Origin: Nannochloropsis oceanica
Lineage: Eukaryota; Sar; Eustigmatophyceae; Eustigmatales; Monodopsidaceae
Direction of reading: 5' to 3'
Assembly: GCA_004519485.1 (NCBI GenBank)
Contig: CP038116.1
Span: forward strand, 310,001 to 374,000
Length of the DNA: 64,000 nucleotides
Shown here: one piece after another, positions 43,644-54,641 of the stretch
Layout of the letters: every line of letters starts with the position of its first letter
Numbering within the stretch: position 1 is the stretch's first letter
The notes under the pieces: model-generated
Database searches by the model: none
The model's input: only the letters and a program-made list of their open reading frames with translations
What the model was told of the DNA's origin: nothing
Made by a program: the position numbers and the translations under genes

Positions 43644-45237
43644 AAATGTTTGTATAAATTACTCAGAAAATACCAAAATACGGAGTAAATTCATGACGAA
43701 AGGAGTCTAGGTAGGCAATTGAAACACTATATACAATAACTTACATACGTACTTTGATCTGGCAGATACAAGAGAGGATTCTTCAAATACATGGTTTTTT
43801 TTTCCGGCTTTGACTATCCCAAATGTAAAATTTAATTCATCAAATAGCAAAAAATTGTCGCATGTGTAAGGAAGGCTTTTATAATGAAGCCAAATCGAAG
43901 CTATATTCATCATTTTTATTTAAGGAGAGGCGGATTTATTGAAAGAAACGTAAAAAAAAACAATTGTTGCTGCTTGCATCAAAGAGACAGGAATATTTTC
44001 CTCGGTCTAATGGTGACAGGTGCTGGTAGAGGTAGGATAGAGGAGGGGATAATTTGATTTACAAAAATTCAAGTACGATTTGTCGGGCTTATTGTGACCT
44101 AAACAACTTGACCAGAGTAAGGGAAGGAAACAGGGAGTAAAGGAGGGGGAGACAATTGGAGGAAAGTGATAGAGCGCGCATCCGATTATGTGTTGTTGGA
44201 GCCGCATTTGATTCAATTGACCTTGAAAGGAGGGCCATTGAATTCCCAGTTTCCGCAATGGCAATGGTCATAACATTTGTAGGTATATTGTCAGCACCAT
44301 TTTCTTCTACTTGGTACACTTAACTATGACACACCGATAGCATACGGGTCCATGGATACCAATATCGAAAAGAGGAATGTTGTGCCGCCTCGCGTAACTA
44401 ATGTTTTCACTCGCCAATGAATGAAATGGAGAAATCAAGGGAGACTTTAAAGTCGTTAAAGACTCATTAAAAGAAACTAATTGGCATGCATAGAATCGGA
44501 GTGAAGACCAGGAAAAAACTAACGGTAGGAAAATATACAAGAAAGAAACACGAGTTGTGCATTCATGGGGGGAAAATCAAAAGGAAAAGATTCGACTTCA
44601 GATATTTAAACGTGAAAAATGGGATAGTAGTAATAAATAGCAGTTAGGAAAAATATTTTCCCATTGAGTTCTTTCAGCTAGGTTGTGCTTAGTTGTAGAA
44701 TGATTTAGAATTTTGTTTATTCCAGCGCTTCGTGAGTCAGGAGAAAGCAAGATATGATACACACAGATAAATTTAATTTTGCTTGATCATTTGTCATACT
44801 AGCTGCTTTAACCCCAACCCAACCCCCTCACCCAAAATTGACTTGTTTCTTGGCTGTGCATCCTAACTCATGGCACATCAAATAAAAACATACGCACGTT
44901 CTTTTCTTACTCATTAAGTCTCAGTCTACACGACTAGTAATATTCCATTTTTGTGCTTGCTACCGTGCGTTTGTGAATTGTCTCGATAATTTTTTTGACT
45001 CCCACATTTAGGCTAAATTTTCTTATTTCATGCTCTCCCGTCATGCAGCGGTCCAAACCTTCTGCTTCTTGAGTGGATGCCAAAGATCGTGTTCCTTCCT
45101 CAGTATGATTTTAGGTATGTACACATAACCTCTGATCGAAATAATGAATCCAGGAACCAAGGATACGACTGGAATGAAATGGTAGAGTGCGCTGTCACCA
45201 ATATCGTCAAAGTAAGTGAGAAAGTAAGGAAGGTATG
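43644..45237. other. AT-rich gene-poor stretch
   Basis: About 1.6 kb, visibly richer in A and T than its flanks, with only short ORFs. A 67-codon open frame on the minus strand (45244-45041) has a hydrophobic segment, FIPVVSLVPGFIISI, but no start codon and no clear acceptor. Confidence 0.5.
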
Positions 45238-46990
45238 TTAGCCATCAACTGCACTCCAATTTGCGCCTTTGGCTCCATTATCGTATCGATATGTGTCATC
45301 ATCCCAAGAGCCTTGTTGTCCCGCGCGCTCCTCCTCCTGCCGTTGCCGCATCTGTCTCACCTCTTCAAGAACTTTCTCTCCCACCAAGTTCCCTCCCGAA
45401 ATCTCATGCAGCCTTTTCAACAATCGTCCTCTCGCCTGCTGTACATACGCATTCATCTCATAATCTGCACCCGCAACACCCTCCTTTTTATCCAAGCGCA
45501 AACCTGTCTCAATTTCTGCTACCAGCCATTCCCCCCTTTGACCTTCCACCTCTGTACCTGCCGAACCCAACAGGGCATCAGTCGGCAGCGCCTGCAGCGC
45601 ATGAAGAGCGGCCAATCGTACCGCCAAGTCCTCATCGTGAACCCGTTTAAACACTTCGTGCACCACCCGCGGACGATGATGAAGCAACGGCAAGCGTTCC
45701 TCCCTCTCAACCTCCCTCTCCACCTCCTCCCCCTGCGTCTTCTCCTCCTCCTCCTCCTCCTCCTCCTCCTCCTCCTCCTTCTCCTCCTCCTCCTCCTCCT
45801 CCTCCTCCTCCTCCTCCTCCTCCCCTTTCTCTTCCTTTCCTCTCTTATTTTTCCTACCTCTGACCACTTTCCCCTCCAATCGCGACAATGCAAACAACGC
45901 CGCCTCGCGAGTACAAGGCAAAGGATGCTCCAGGGCCTCAAGCAACGAATCGAGTAGCTCAGGAGTGACGACCTCGGCTGGGTAGTGCCCCAACACACTG
46001 ATTGCCTTCCATCTGATATACCTATCAGCATCCGCGAAGCAATCGACGACCTTAGAAAATTGCCCAAGTATAACCTCTTCAATACTCTCCCTCTCACTCT
46101 CCTCCAGGTGACCATGGTTATCAATATTTGTGGTGCTACCGTTCATACTGCTGTACCTGTTATTACTGGCATTTTCCGTTGTGGTTATCTTGAACAAGTT
46201 CACCTTTACCCCCCTCCTTCCTCCGTCCTCGCCCTCCTTGGCACCACCAACTAAGTACTGCTGTACCTTCCTCTGCAACAGATCCAACGCTGACCATCGA
46301 ACAGACGCTGAGTCCGTGTCATTCAGCGAGATGAGTAACACGTCCTCCAAGTGAGATTGAACTATTGGGGCCGACAGAAAGGCAAATGCACCCAAGCCTG
46401 TCACTCGGACAGGCCATGCTTTGTGCGTAATACATGAGAGTAAGACCTGGGCGTGCTCGTTCAAGGCTGTGGATGGGACGCGACCTAGGACAGCCAGACA
46501 GCCTCTTCGTACGTCGGCATCATCGTCGTCGAGTTGCGATATGATCCGACCCAGGAGGGCGGTAAGCAGGCTGATGGGAGAGAGCTTTGACAAGAGCTCC
46601 AGAGCACAGCGCTTTGATAGGACGTCTGATTCTTCCAGGAGGGCCACCAGCGTCGACATATTGTTGGCGAGCACCTGCGGCGGGGGAAAGGAGAGGGAAA
46701 GGAGAGGGGACAGAGAAGGGGGGGTTGTATGTCAATGAGATTTTGCGCGGGCGAAGAGCTGCAGGGAGACTACAATGTGCGTGAAAATTGAAGAATTGAT
46801 GAGAGTGGTGTGTATGCTCCTAGCCTTGGAATCGAAATCCACAGGCCACGCCCCCCCACCAATGAAATAGGCTAGACCCTCCCCGCCTTCCGCGTACCTT
46901 ATTATCCATAACTAGGAGAGCCTGCTTGGCATAGAGCCGCTCATGCAAGTCTGTTGACTGCAAATACGGCACTAACTCGTTGATCGGCAT
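45238..46990 (-). CDS. HEAT-repeat protein with poly-Glu insert
   Basis: Exon 1 (46990-46898) encodes MPINELVPYLQSTDLHERLYAKQALLVMDNK. A 223-bp intron joins it in phase to exon 2 (46674-45238), for about 509 residues. Paired helices repeat throughout: LVALLEESDVLSKRCALELLSKL, DDDDADVRRGCLAVLGRVP, WPVRVTGLGAFAFL, DADRYIRWKAISVLGHYP, EDLAVRLAALHALQALP. A Glu-only stretch encoded by CTC triplets (about 45740-45825 on the plus strand) interrupts the solenoid. Such proteins are protein-binding scaffolds; the partner is unknown. It resembles phosphatase or condensin-type HEAT arrays only in general form. It is divergent from bL35. Confidence 0.75.
45738..45826. repeat. CTC/GAG triplet microsatellite encoding poly-Glu
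   Basis: Nearly uninterrupted CTC triplets, broken once by a TTCTCC step. They encode Glu on the minus strand within the HEAT gene. Confidence 0.95.
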
Positions 46991-47308
46991 GATGATGCTG
47001 AGGCTCGTCCGCCTCGACCGTAGAGAGACGACTGCCGTTGATGGAGCGGTGTGGGCGGCAGCCTGGGGTGCGCGACGCCTCCTCCTGCGCGCCAGTGCCT
47101 GAATTGTCCCCGTCGCTCCTCGTTTCGCTGGCTCTGTATTTTGTGGATTAGCAAGGACAAAAAGAGAGCGTAAGAACTACTGAAATGGCGATCCGTTTTC
47201 CCGATGCTCCCTCTACCTGTGTCATCAAGTCCTTTGGCCAGCAGGCTGTGACATCTCAAACACGTCCAATCCCCACACCAACACATACATACAGGCAGGA
47301 CACGTACC

Positions 47309-47644
47309 ATGACTTCGTTGCTCCTGCATCGCGCATGGTCCGACGCACGCACAAGAATAGTAGCAGTAGTTTCGCTTGCACCCCGTCCTTCCATCCTCCC
47401 GTCGCCACCAGCGCTGCTGAGTCCCACGACGCTGTGCGTGCGCTGGAAGCACGGGGCCAAGCGCCACCAAGGGGCCAAAAAGCGCTTCCGCTTGCTACGA
47501 AATGGCGACGTGATGCGCGGGCATGCGGGCAAGAGCCACAACACGGGGCATCGCAGCACTGTGCAAATGTCGAGACTCCGTGTGAGCACCACTATCGCCC
47601 CGAGCTTTGCAGCACGCATCCGTAGACTTGTCTTAGGCGTTTGA
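47309..47644 (+). CDS. Organellar ribosomal protein bL35
   Basis: 111 residues. The first half (MTSLLLHRAWSDARTRIVAV onward) is Arg-rich with no acidic residues apart from one Asp, fitting a mitochondrial presequence. The second half carries the bL35 signature: KHGAKRHQGAKKRFRLL, then GDVMRGHAGKSH, then HRSTVQMSRLR. bL35 is a small basic protein of the large ribosomal subunit. There is no heterokont plastid signal peptide, so a mitochondrial ribosome is favoured. It sits 318 bp from the divergently transcribed HEAT gene. Confidence 0.87.
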   Translation: MTSLLLHRAWSDARTRIVAVVSLAPRPSILPSPPALLSPTTLCVRWKHGAKRHQGAKKRFRLLRNGDVMRGHAGKSHNTGHRSTVQMSRLRVSTTIAPSFAARIRRLVLGV

Positions 47645-48205
47645 AGAATTTAACAAGAAAAGACATTTTGGAAGGATCATTATGATTGCTTGCCGCGTTG
47701 TCCATAGGGGTGGGTGGTTGCGTGCGTGCATTTCCAGCAAATACCGGTTTCCTTTTTTGCACGGAAAAAGCCTGTCCATCACACGATTCGTTTAAATTGA
47801 CTTGTCGTTCACTTTAGTTATATTCATTGAATTGCGTTGGTTAAGGGAAAGCGAAGAGGGCAACTCCTTTCTAACAATTGCTTTGATTAGAAAATAGGAC
47901 ACCCTAGTGCGCGGGTGGCTGACTCCTCAAGCAAAGATCAAAATGTTCTTATCGCAGTGTCTTCTTCTTGACTTCTCTTTTCATATCTCTCCCGCCAACA
48001 GATTTGTTTTTAAATCAACATCAGGCTATTTACATGCATTATTACAGGCTTTCATCTCACCCCCGGCCACCCACCATCTTCCAACACACGCAGACGCGGA
48101 TGCCCAAGCTACATCACCCCCAATCATTTCTCAGACGGTGAGACATCAATGCACGTCGACTTTTTGTCGTGAGACTTTCAACTCGTCTCCTATCCCTGTA
48201 CCTCC
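47645..48205. other. Convergent intergenic region
   Basis: 3' flanks of bL35 and the VPS9 gene. No gene seen. Confidence 0.55.
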
Positions 48206-50200
48206 TCAAAATTCCCCCCCCTCCTCTGCCCCCTTGTCGTCATGAGCCGGTGGCGTTATGATAAGGCTAATCACAACCTGCAAAGACGTCAACGCGTAGC
48301 CTTCCGCGCCCAACAAAGTCCCCGTATCGCAAGTCTCTTCAATAAATGCCAAATGAGCAGGCAATGCAGGCACCCGCGCCAATCGCACGACACGGCCCAG
48401 GGCCGGCAAGAGCTCATCTGCTGTCATTACCAAATTCCCTTCCCCCAACGCCAAACAGGCCCCCAAAACACGTTGCACCTTCTTCCGACCCGTCACCTCC
48501 CTACTCATTCTTATCAGCTCCTGAGCCGCCTTGTGGTAATGTGCGTCTGCACTAACAACCCCTCCTCGCTCCAACCCTTTTTCCTCTTCCTCCTGCTCCG
48601 CAGGCTGCTGGCGATACCAAGCCTCGACAGCGCGGCTCAAGGCCCGCACCTGATTCTGGCACTCCCAAAGCACAGATGGGTAGAGCGTCGTCATAATTTC
48701 AGTTTCTACCGCCTCAAATGCTTCTTCGTAGGCTTCCAACGAGGAGCCTAACAGCCCTGGCACATATTCCATCAACACCAACGCAACCTCGTGAATAATG
48801 GACGCCGCGTCTTCACAGCACGACCCAGCGGGGACTCCTCCCTCCTCGTCCACTCTCGTTTCCTTCCTGTCCTCCCCCTCTTCCTCTTCGTTTGTCTTTA
48901 TGATGTCTGGTGATAGAGCCCGTCCAGCGCCCGCTGAAGCTGCATGCCGCGCCACGAAACTATCCAAACAGGCTGCCCACACAAAGCCTGGGGGCGTCCG
49001 AGAAGAACGCAAAATCTGTCCAATGAAAGGGGCGCTTGAATCGTCCCACCTTGGTTCGACTGACCTTCTCCTGGGGCCTATGGATTCGTCGTTGTTTACT
49101 TTCTTCTCCTCTAGGGTGCGAGTAAACGTAGCCAGGTCTAACAAGGCACCTGCCCCTCCCTCCCCACCTCCTCCTCCCTCGGGCCGGCTTGCTCGCTGTG
49201 CTAGACGAGACCAAGCCATAGCCACTGGCGACGTTCGGGCCGCTCTCTCGTGACTGCCACCGATACTGCCATGCCGTCGGTCACTATCTTGCTGTCGGTA
49301 CCCTGTGTAAGCATCAGCCACAGCTCCCGCTCCGCGAAGCGCCGACAAGCTAAAAATGCTTCTGCTGGTAACACTGCTGCTGCCGCTGGCTATCACTGCG
49401 GCTTCTTTTCCATCCCCAACGCTAGCATCTCCACCAACACCCACCATACTGCCCACCAGAGCTCCAATCCGTGCGAGCGCGTCGTATGTCATGCGGCGGG
49501 CGCCACTGCCGGTAGTAAGAGTAAGACTACCGCTATAGTCGTCGCTGGGACTGCTGCTCACTGAAGGAGACGATGCTGCATCAGCAGCACCAGGATTTCC
49601 CGGGATGCCTATCTCTTCCAAGTTTCCATTTCCTGGGATGCTGTCCAAAACCCGCACTCCGGTGTTCAGCGCGACCTCTTCTTCCTCCGCCTCTGCTATT
49701 TGGCCTCCTAGTAGTGCGTCCGTGTCTATCTTCCTTTCTGATCTTGCCACCACTTCTGGTCCAGCCACACTCGCCTTAGCATTACTCCTTATTTTCAGAG
49801 CCACTTTTCCCCCAGGGATGGCAAAGCAGCTGTTGAGGCCCTCGGGGTCGTGAAGGCCGCGGAAGCTGCCGCAGGGCATTCGGGTGATGCGTTGGACGCA
49901 CTGCCGGTGCACGATGATACCGCATGTCAAACAAAGGCAGGCCTTGGAGAAGGGTCCAAACACGGGTGCCTCGCACGAAGAGCACACGCGTGGCCGTAGC
50001 GCTGTATAGCGCGAGTAGGAATGTCCGTGAAGCGGGTGCCGTAAGCCGGATTGGCACATCATACGAAGCGCCAGCAAGACCTCTTCTTCCGCCCTCTTTT
50101 CCGCGCCCTCACTCACAGGGACTGGAACGACGCTTGAGATAGCAGGAAGGCCTGTTGGAGACTGTCGCCACGCGGGGGCATCCTCACCCCGCAGCCACAT
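48206..50200 (-). CDS. C1-VPS9 domain protein, putative Rab5-family GEF
   Basis: A single-exon gene of 664 residues. A C1 zinc finger lies at about residues 59-112: His, twelve residues, CSSC, thirteen residues, CLTC, then HRQC and a last Cys with one extra residue in the final spacing. A Ser/Gly-rich linker follows. The C-terminal third matches a VPS9 domain: KKVQRVLGACLALGE, MTADELLPALGRVVRLA, HLAFIEETC, GAEGYALTSLQVVISLI. VPS9 domains catalyse nucleotide exchange on Rab5/Rab21-type GTPases in endosomal traffic. The C1 finger would give lipid-dependent membrane recruitment; whether it binds diacylglycerol is not clear. Confidence 0.82.
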   Translation of the reverse strand: MWLRGEDAPAWRQSPTGLPAISSVVPVPVSEGAEKRAEEEVLLALRMMCQSGLRHPLHGHSYSRYTALRPRVCSSCEAPVFGPFSKACLCLTCGIIVHRQCVQRITRMPCGSFRGLHDPEGLNSCFAIPGGKVALKIRSNAKASVAGPEVVARSERKIDTDALLGGQIAEAEEEEVALNTGVRVLDSIPGNGNLEEIGIPGNPGAADAASSPSVSSSPSDDYSGSLTLTTGSGARRMTYDALARIGALVGSMVGVGGDASVGDGKEAAVIASGSSSVTSRSIFSLSALRGAGAVADAYTGYRQQDSDRRHGSIGGSHERAARTSPVAMAWSRLAQRASRPEGGGGGEGGAGALLDLATFTRTLEEKKVNNDESIGPRRRSVEPRWDDSSAPFIGQILRSSRTPPGFVWAACLDSFVARHAASAGAGRALSPDIIKTNEEEEGEDRKETRVDEEGGVPAGSCCEDAASIIHEVALVLMEYVPGLLGSSLEAYEEAFEAVETEIMTTLYPSVLWECQNQVRALSRAVEAWYRQQPAEQEEEEKGLERGGVVSADAHYHKAAQELIRMSREVTGRKKVQRVLGACLALGEGNLVMTADELLPALGRVVRLARVPALPAHLAFIEETCDTGTLLGAEGYALTSLQVVISLIITPPAHDDKGAEEGGEF

Positions 50201-50631
50201 GGCGAGTGGGGTCTTAGTTGTATTCTCTCAGTGCTTGTCAGGCCAGGTGATGATGACGCCTCGTCCGTCGTGGCATTCTCGTGAAGGCATGCTCACCTAG
50301 GTGCCCTGCCTCGCACTTCCTGAGCGATGCATGGACAAGATGCTATGATTTAGTGTCTGTACGTAGGGAGAATGAGCTATGTGGCTTACATGGGGTGAGT
50401 TACGCCTGCTGCCGCCCTTAGCTTGGCCCTTCCGGGTCGTATTTTGGCGGCGGCGAGAGTGAGCGAAAAACATGAGTGATATATTTTCTAGAACAAAGAA
50501 ATGGCGTCGAGCAGCAAGATTGTACGCTTGTGTAGTTTCTAAGGATTTCATTCTTTGAGCTGACCCTCCCTTCGCCTTTTCTTTAATGTACATAACCATT
50601 CCCCGCTGTCGTCGACGCCATCTCGCGTCAT
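50201..50631. other. Intergenic region
   Basis: 5' flank of the VPS9 gene and 3' flank of RPB7. No gene seen. Confidence 0.55.
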
Positions 50632-51813
50632 TTAGTCAGTGTCTCCACTGATGAGGCCAGTAAAATCGTCCATGATCGAACCGACGACGTTCTAGGGAAG
50701 GAGTAAGGTGTGGGAGGAATATGTGAATGGCGCGTGAGAGGAAGCTTTTGTTGGAGTGCAAGGCAGCTTCCGAGTTAAAGAAGGAATAGTTTGGGGCCTC
50801 CCGTTCTTCCTACAGACAGACACATCTCCATTCCTGCCCGCCGATCTATCCGCTGATTCCGAAAGAACTTTATCTGATGCACATTTTATCCCTCCAAACC
50901 CCTGCCTCAACCGTGCGTACCATCCGTCCCGGTGTGATATCCACGCCCACCACCCGCATCCGCACCCCGCACCCTGGTCTGATCTCCACCTCCATATCCG
51001 ACGTCCGCCATACATTATCCTGAGCATCGAACCCGTAATCTTGGGGCATCTGGTGCTTGTTCACATAAATACCCTGTACAGGCCCAGCGTCGGCAAAGAA
51101 GCCCATTTCCGTTACTGTTGTTACTTGGGCGTCCAGAATCTCGTTGCGGAAAGGCCGAAACAGCATTACCGTAAATTTAACCAATACCTCAACCTGCCCC
51201 GTCTCGTACTCGATCTTTCCAGGCCGAATATGCTGGTCCTCTAAGCCTACCAAGGCAATCACGAAGCCCAGGTCCGGTTCCAGTGTTCCCTCCATCATTT
51301 GTGTCAGCCGCCGCCTTGAGGGAATGGAGTGGGAAAGGAAGGCAGGAGTTATTTGTATGTAAGACGTTTCAAAAAGACGGCACATGCATCCAAGACTCTC
51401 CTTCCCACACGCGCTTTGCAAGTCCCAGTCGCTCAGATTTCCACCACGCCAAGCAGAAACAAATAGCGCCTAGCTCTACCCCATTCACGTCACCCCACAC
51501 TTCCCGGGACTTTCACGAACACTCCAAACAAGCCACCCCACAGACGTCTCCCTTCGCCATTTCATGTATCGATAATGTAGATGATATTCAGTACATACTT
51601 AATGGTTTCCTTGAGGTTAGGGCCCAGGTCTTTGGGCTCTAGCATGAAGTCCTTTTCCAAGGTTTTCTGTGGGTATGTTGAGGAACGAGGTTGCGGGGCT
51701 GATGAAGTGATTTCTAAAGGGACCTTTTCAAAGCAACGTAGATAGTTACCGGATAAAACATGATGGCTGTGCAACGGAGGGGAAGCAATGTAGATAGTTA
51801 CCAGATAAAACAT
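50632..51813 (-). CDS. RPB7: RNA polymerase II subunit RPB7
   Basis: Four exons: 51813-51802 (MFYL), 51666-51599, 51314-50921 and 50691-50632. All join in phase to about 177 residues, close to the usual 171. The product aligns with RPB7 along its length: LEPKDLGPNLKETIK (SHS2/tip domain), VMLFRPFRNEILDAQVTTVTEMGFFADAGPVQ, then the S1/OB fold, ending in GSIMDDFTGLISGD. With RPB4 it forms the stalk of Pol II. The 12-nt first exon is the first of two near-identical tandem copies. The second copy (51761-51750) would begin MFYP. Which copy is used cannot be told from sequence. Confidence 0.9.
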
Positions 51814-51832
51814 GATGTCTGTGCAACGGAGG
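51731..51832. repeat. Tandem duplication spanning RPB7 exon 1 and its 5' splice site
   Basis: Two 50-base copies at 51731-51780 and 51783-51832 differ at three positions. Each carries, on the minus strand, ATG, the MFY codons and the GGTAACTATC donor. One of the three differences changes the fourth codon from Leu (distal) to Pro (proximal). Confidence 0.93.
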
Positions 51833-52266
51833 AGTGCAGCGGGGCGGGAATGGCTAGTTTGGCTGCCACGGATAGAACAAAGTTTTGGGAATGGTGGCTT
51901 GGTGTGGTGGAGCGTGGGGGCCTGCTGTCCCGTGCCGAAGCCTGGAATGAGGGAAGGAAAGGGGAAAGGCGGCCTTAGTTGTAATAAGGATGGCGTGGGA
52001 GACGAGCAAAACCAGGCAAAAGATAGGACTCCTATCATAGGAGAGGACCGATCACTCGAGATATGGTGATCACGGATGGCAACATCACTCGTTGTCTTGC
52101 TGAAGCAACCGACGGCCGGGCAACCTTTTCACACCCTGAGCGCTCCAAACCACCACCGCCCTCATCGCATTTCTCGCACCATCTACAGAGCGCATTAGAA
52201 AGGCCTGTGCCAGTATCTGCTTTCCGCGGTGGAAGTTGAGGACATTTCTAAACTAGGCGTCCTCAC
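51833..52266. other. Divergent intergenic region
   Basis: Between RPB7 (-) and serine acetyltransferase (+). No gene seen; it presumably contains both promoters. Confidence 0.55.
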
Positions 52267-53641
52267 ATGGCCAGCCCTCCAGCAGCAACACCCATCTTCC
52301 TCCTCCTGTTCCTCTTGGTGCAGTACACCACGAACGCTTTTAAGCCCTTGCCCTCGTCGCCATTTTTGTCAGTCCGGGGCATGCCAGCGTCATCCAAGGC
52401 GCGCTGGGCAAAAGAAACAGCCGCCAAGGAAAAGGCGGCGGTCGCAGCGGCTGCGGCGGCGGCATCCACTCCTGTCGTTGTACCATCCGCCCGGTCCAGT
52501 GTCCACCTCGAGGCACCAACTCGAATTCAAGACCTGGTGCGGCTGCTTCACGAGTCGGAGGATCCTCTGTGGGAGTTGGTCAAGTTTGAAGCGGAAACCT
52601 CAGCGGCGCAGGACGAGAAGGCGGCCGGCCTTATCCAGCTACGAGTGCTCGACCAAGGGGGCATCTACTCGGCTGCCCGGGACTTTTTGGCCACCAAACT
52701 TCAAAGCTCCAATGTGCCGGTACGTGCATAAGTGAGCGAAAGAATAAAAAGCAATCCTACCAGAATGCCGGGACGGACACTTGGCCTTCATCTCCCCTCC
52801 TTTTAAAACTCTTACATGCTCGCATATCCCCATTCCACTCTCAATCCGATTCACCACTCCAGACGGACAAAATTAAATTGTTGATTGATTCGGTTTTCCA
52901 AGAAGAACCGGACATCATTCAAGACTTTCGAGAAGACCTGCTGGTGGCCACGATGCGAGACTCGAGCATCCCCTCCCTTCTAGCCGCCTTCCTCTTCTCC
53001 AAAGGCTACCATGCTGTCGCCACGTACCGCATTGCCCACTCCGTCTATTGCCAAGGCCGCGAGTCGTTGGCTCGTTATCTTCAATCTCTCAACTCAGAGC
53101 TCTTTGGCGCCGATATCCACCCGGCCTGCAGCGTTGGACGGGTACGTTGGGGTGTTGTTTGTCTAATAGTGGTTAATTTTCTAACTTCCTTGCCTATCTC
53201 GCAGTTCTCCGATCCCCCTTCCATGACGCCCTTTTTTCCCACCCTATTGTTACACATATCTCCAAGGCTCTGTACCTTTCGAGTGGAACCTGCGTGGTCA
53301 TCGGCGAGACGGCCAAGCTGGGCGATGACATCATTCTCATGCAAGGCGTGACACTTGGGGGGAACGGTAAGGAACGCGGCGATCGGCACCCCAAACTGGG
53401 TAGTGGTGTGCTTGTGGCAGCGGGTTCTACCGTCTTGGGCAACATTCCGATTGGCGATGGTGTCATCATTTCCGCTGGCTCGGTAGTGCTGCGGCCTGTG
53501 CCCGAGTACACAAGGTGCAGTGGCGTCCCGGCCAAGGTTACCTCAGTGCTTCGCAAACACAAAGACAACGTTTCGACTATAAGGGACAAAGGCCAGAGCC
53601 ATTTCATTGAGATTTTTCAAGATCCGCAGCGAGGAGGTTAA
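52267..53641 (+). CDS. Serine O-acetyltransferase, plastid-targeted
   Basis: Exons 52267-52719, 52863-53141 and 53267-53641 are joined by two phase-0 introns (143 and 125 bp), for about 368 residues. The N-terminus is a signal peptide (IFLLLFLLVQYTTNAF) with the plastid Ala-Phe motif, then an Ala/Lys-rich transit region. The SATase N-terminal helical domain (DPLWELVKFEAE, LLAAFLFSKGYHAVATYRIAH) precedes the left-handed beta helix: GADIHPACSVG, then GTCVVIGETAKLGDDIILMQGVTLGG and GVPAKV. The catalytic Asp-His pair lies in GADIHP. It makes O-acetylserine, the first step of cysteine synthesis. Confidence 0.94.
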
Positions 53642-54641
53642 GGGACCACCGCAGTAGGCCAGTCACGCGGCAGAGCAACATATGACGATGCTAAAAATGG
53701 CGGCAACGCCTGCTATCGTAAAAAGGAAAATCTCGCGTCCACGGCAGCCATGATTAATTACTAGATGGTCTCCGGCGGACACATCAAGCACAAGCCGTTG
53801 TCGCCATCGTTTATGACTGCGGGTTGAGAAAATTGGGCCTTATCATGTTAGAAATCGAAGAAAAGACCTCCCGCATCACCATCCCCTCTATTTTCGTCGT
53901 CTACTCCAGAAGGTCGCTTTTCAAGAACGCACGACAACGACTGCCGCAGCAGCAGCAGCAATAACAACAGTAGCAGTAGCAGCAGCAGTCGTATCGACAA
54001 AGGCAACTTAGTGGTGGTAGCGTTGTACTGGTCACCATCTATTACAAGGGCACGTCAAGCCCAAAACAAAACAGATCGGTCCAATTGAAACGCCTCCAAC
54101 TTACGTAGAAGTCTCCCTTGGCCTCCTCTCCTTCTCTGGCTGCTACGATTTTATTTAGGAGGAAGGCGGGGGCGTACGCCAATACTTTGGGTGTGCAGGT
54201 TTCAGATGAGACTAGACACGGATAAGGAACGAGTCATGAAGGAAAGTACATCACGCACGACTTTGCAAAAAGACGAAACGACTTGAATTCGATGAGAGAA
54301 GAAATACGCCGTCTGCTGTGCTCGTATTTGAGGCATCTGCTTGCTTGCGGGCACCCCCCACCAATACCATGCCCCCAAAAAAAAGGATATCAGTTGAAGT
54401 GCCGAAGCAAAAGGAGTGATCTCGGGTGTAAACAAGAAACCTTGGTGATCCGAGTGCTCCTTTCAAGTTCTTTCGCTGTTTTTCTGTCTCTCTCTGTTCT
54501 GTTATTAACACACTTTTATCCGCCATCCACCGCAGACAGAGGTGGCCGTGACATTGGGTACTGGTTCGGAAGGGAGGTGGAAGTGGTGGCGGCGAGACAC
54601 GAGACGGCGCCCCAAAAAGTACATTTTATTACGGCCTCATA
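53642..54641. other. Intergenic region with CAG/CAA microsatellite
   Basis: A CAG/AAC/AGC triplet-rich run lies at about 53944-53990. No protein or RNA gene was recognised in this kilobase. It is 5' flank of the PqiA-like gene. Confidence 0.55.

Noticed and set aside
45041-45244. Minus-strand open frame with hydrophobic segment FIPVVSLVPGFIISI, vaguely like a small TMEM230-type protein
   Set aside because: No start codon, no acceptor AG upstream within the open frame, and the resemblance rests on one short hydrophobic stretch.
47000-47619. Minus-strand 215-residue ORF opposite bL35
   Set aside because: The plus strand carries a clear bL35 signature. The minus frame shows no family resemblance.
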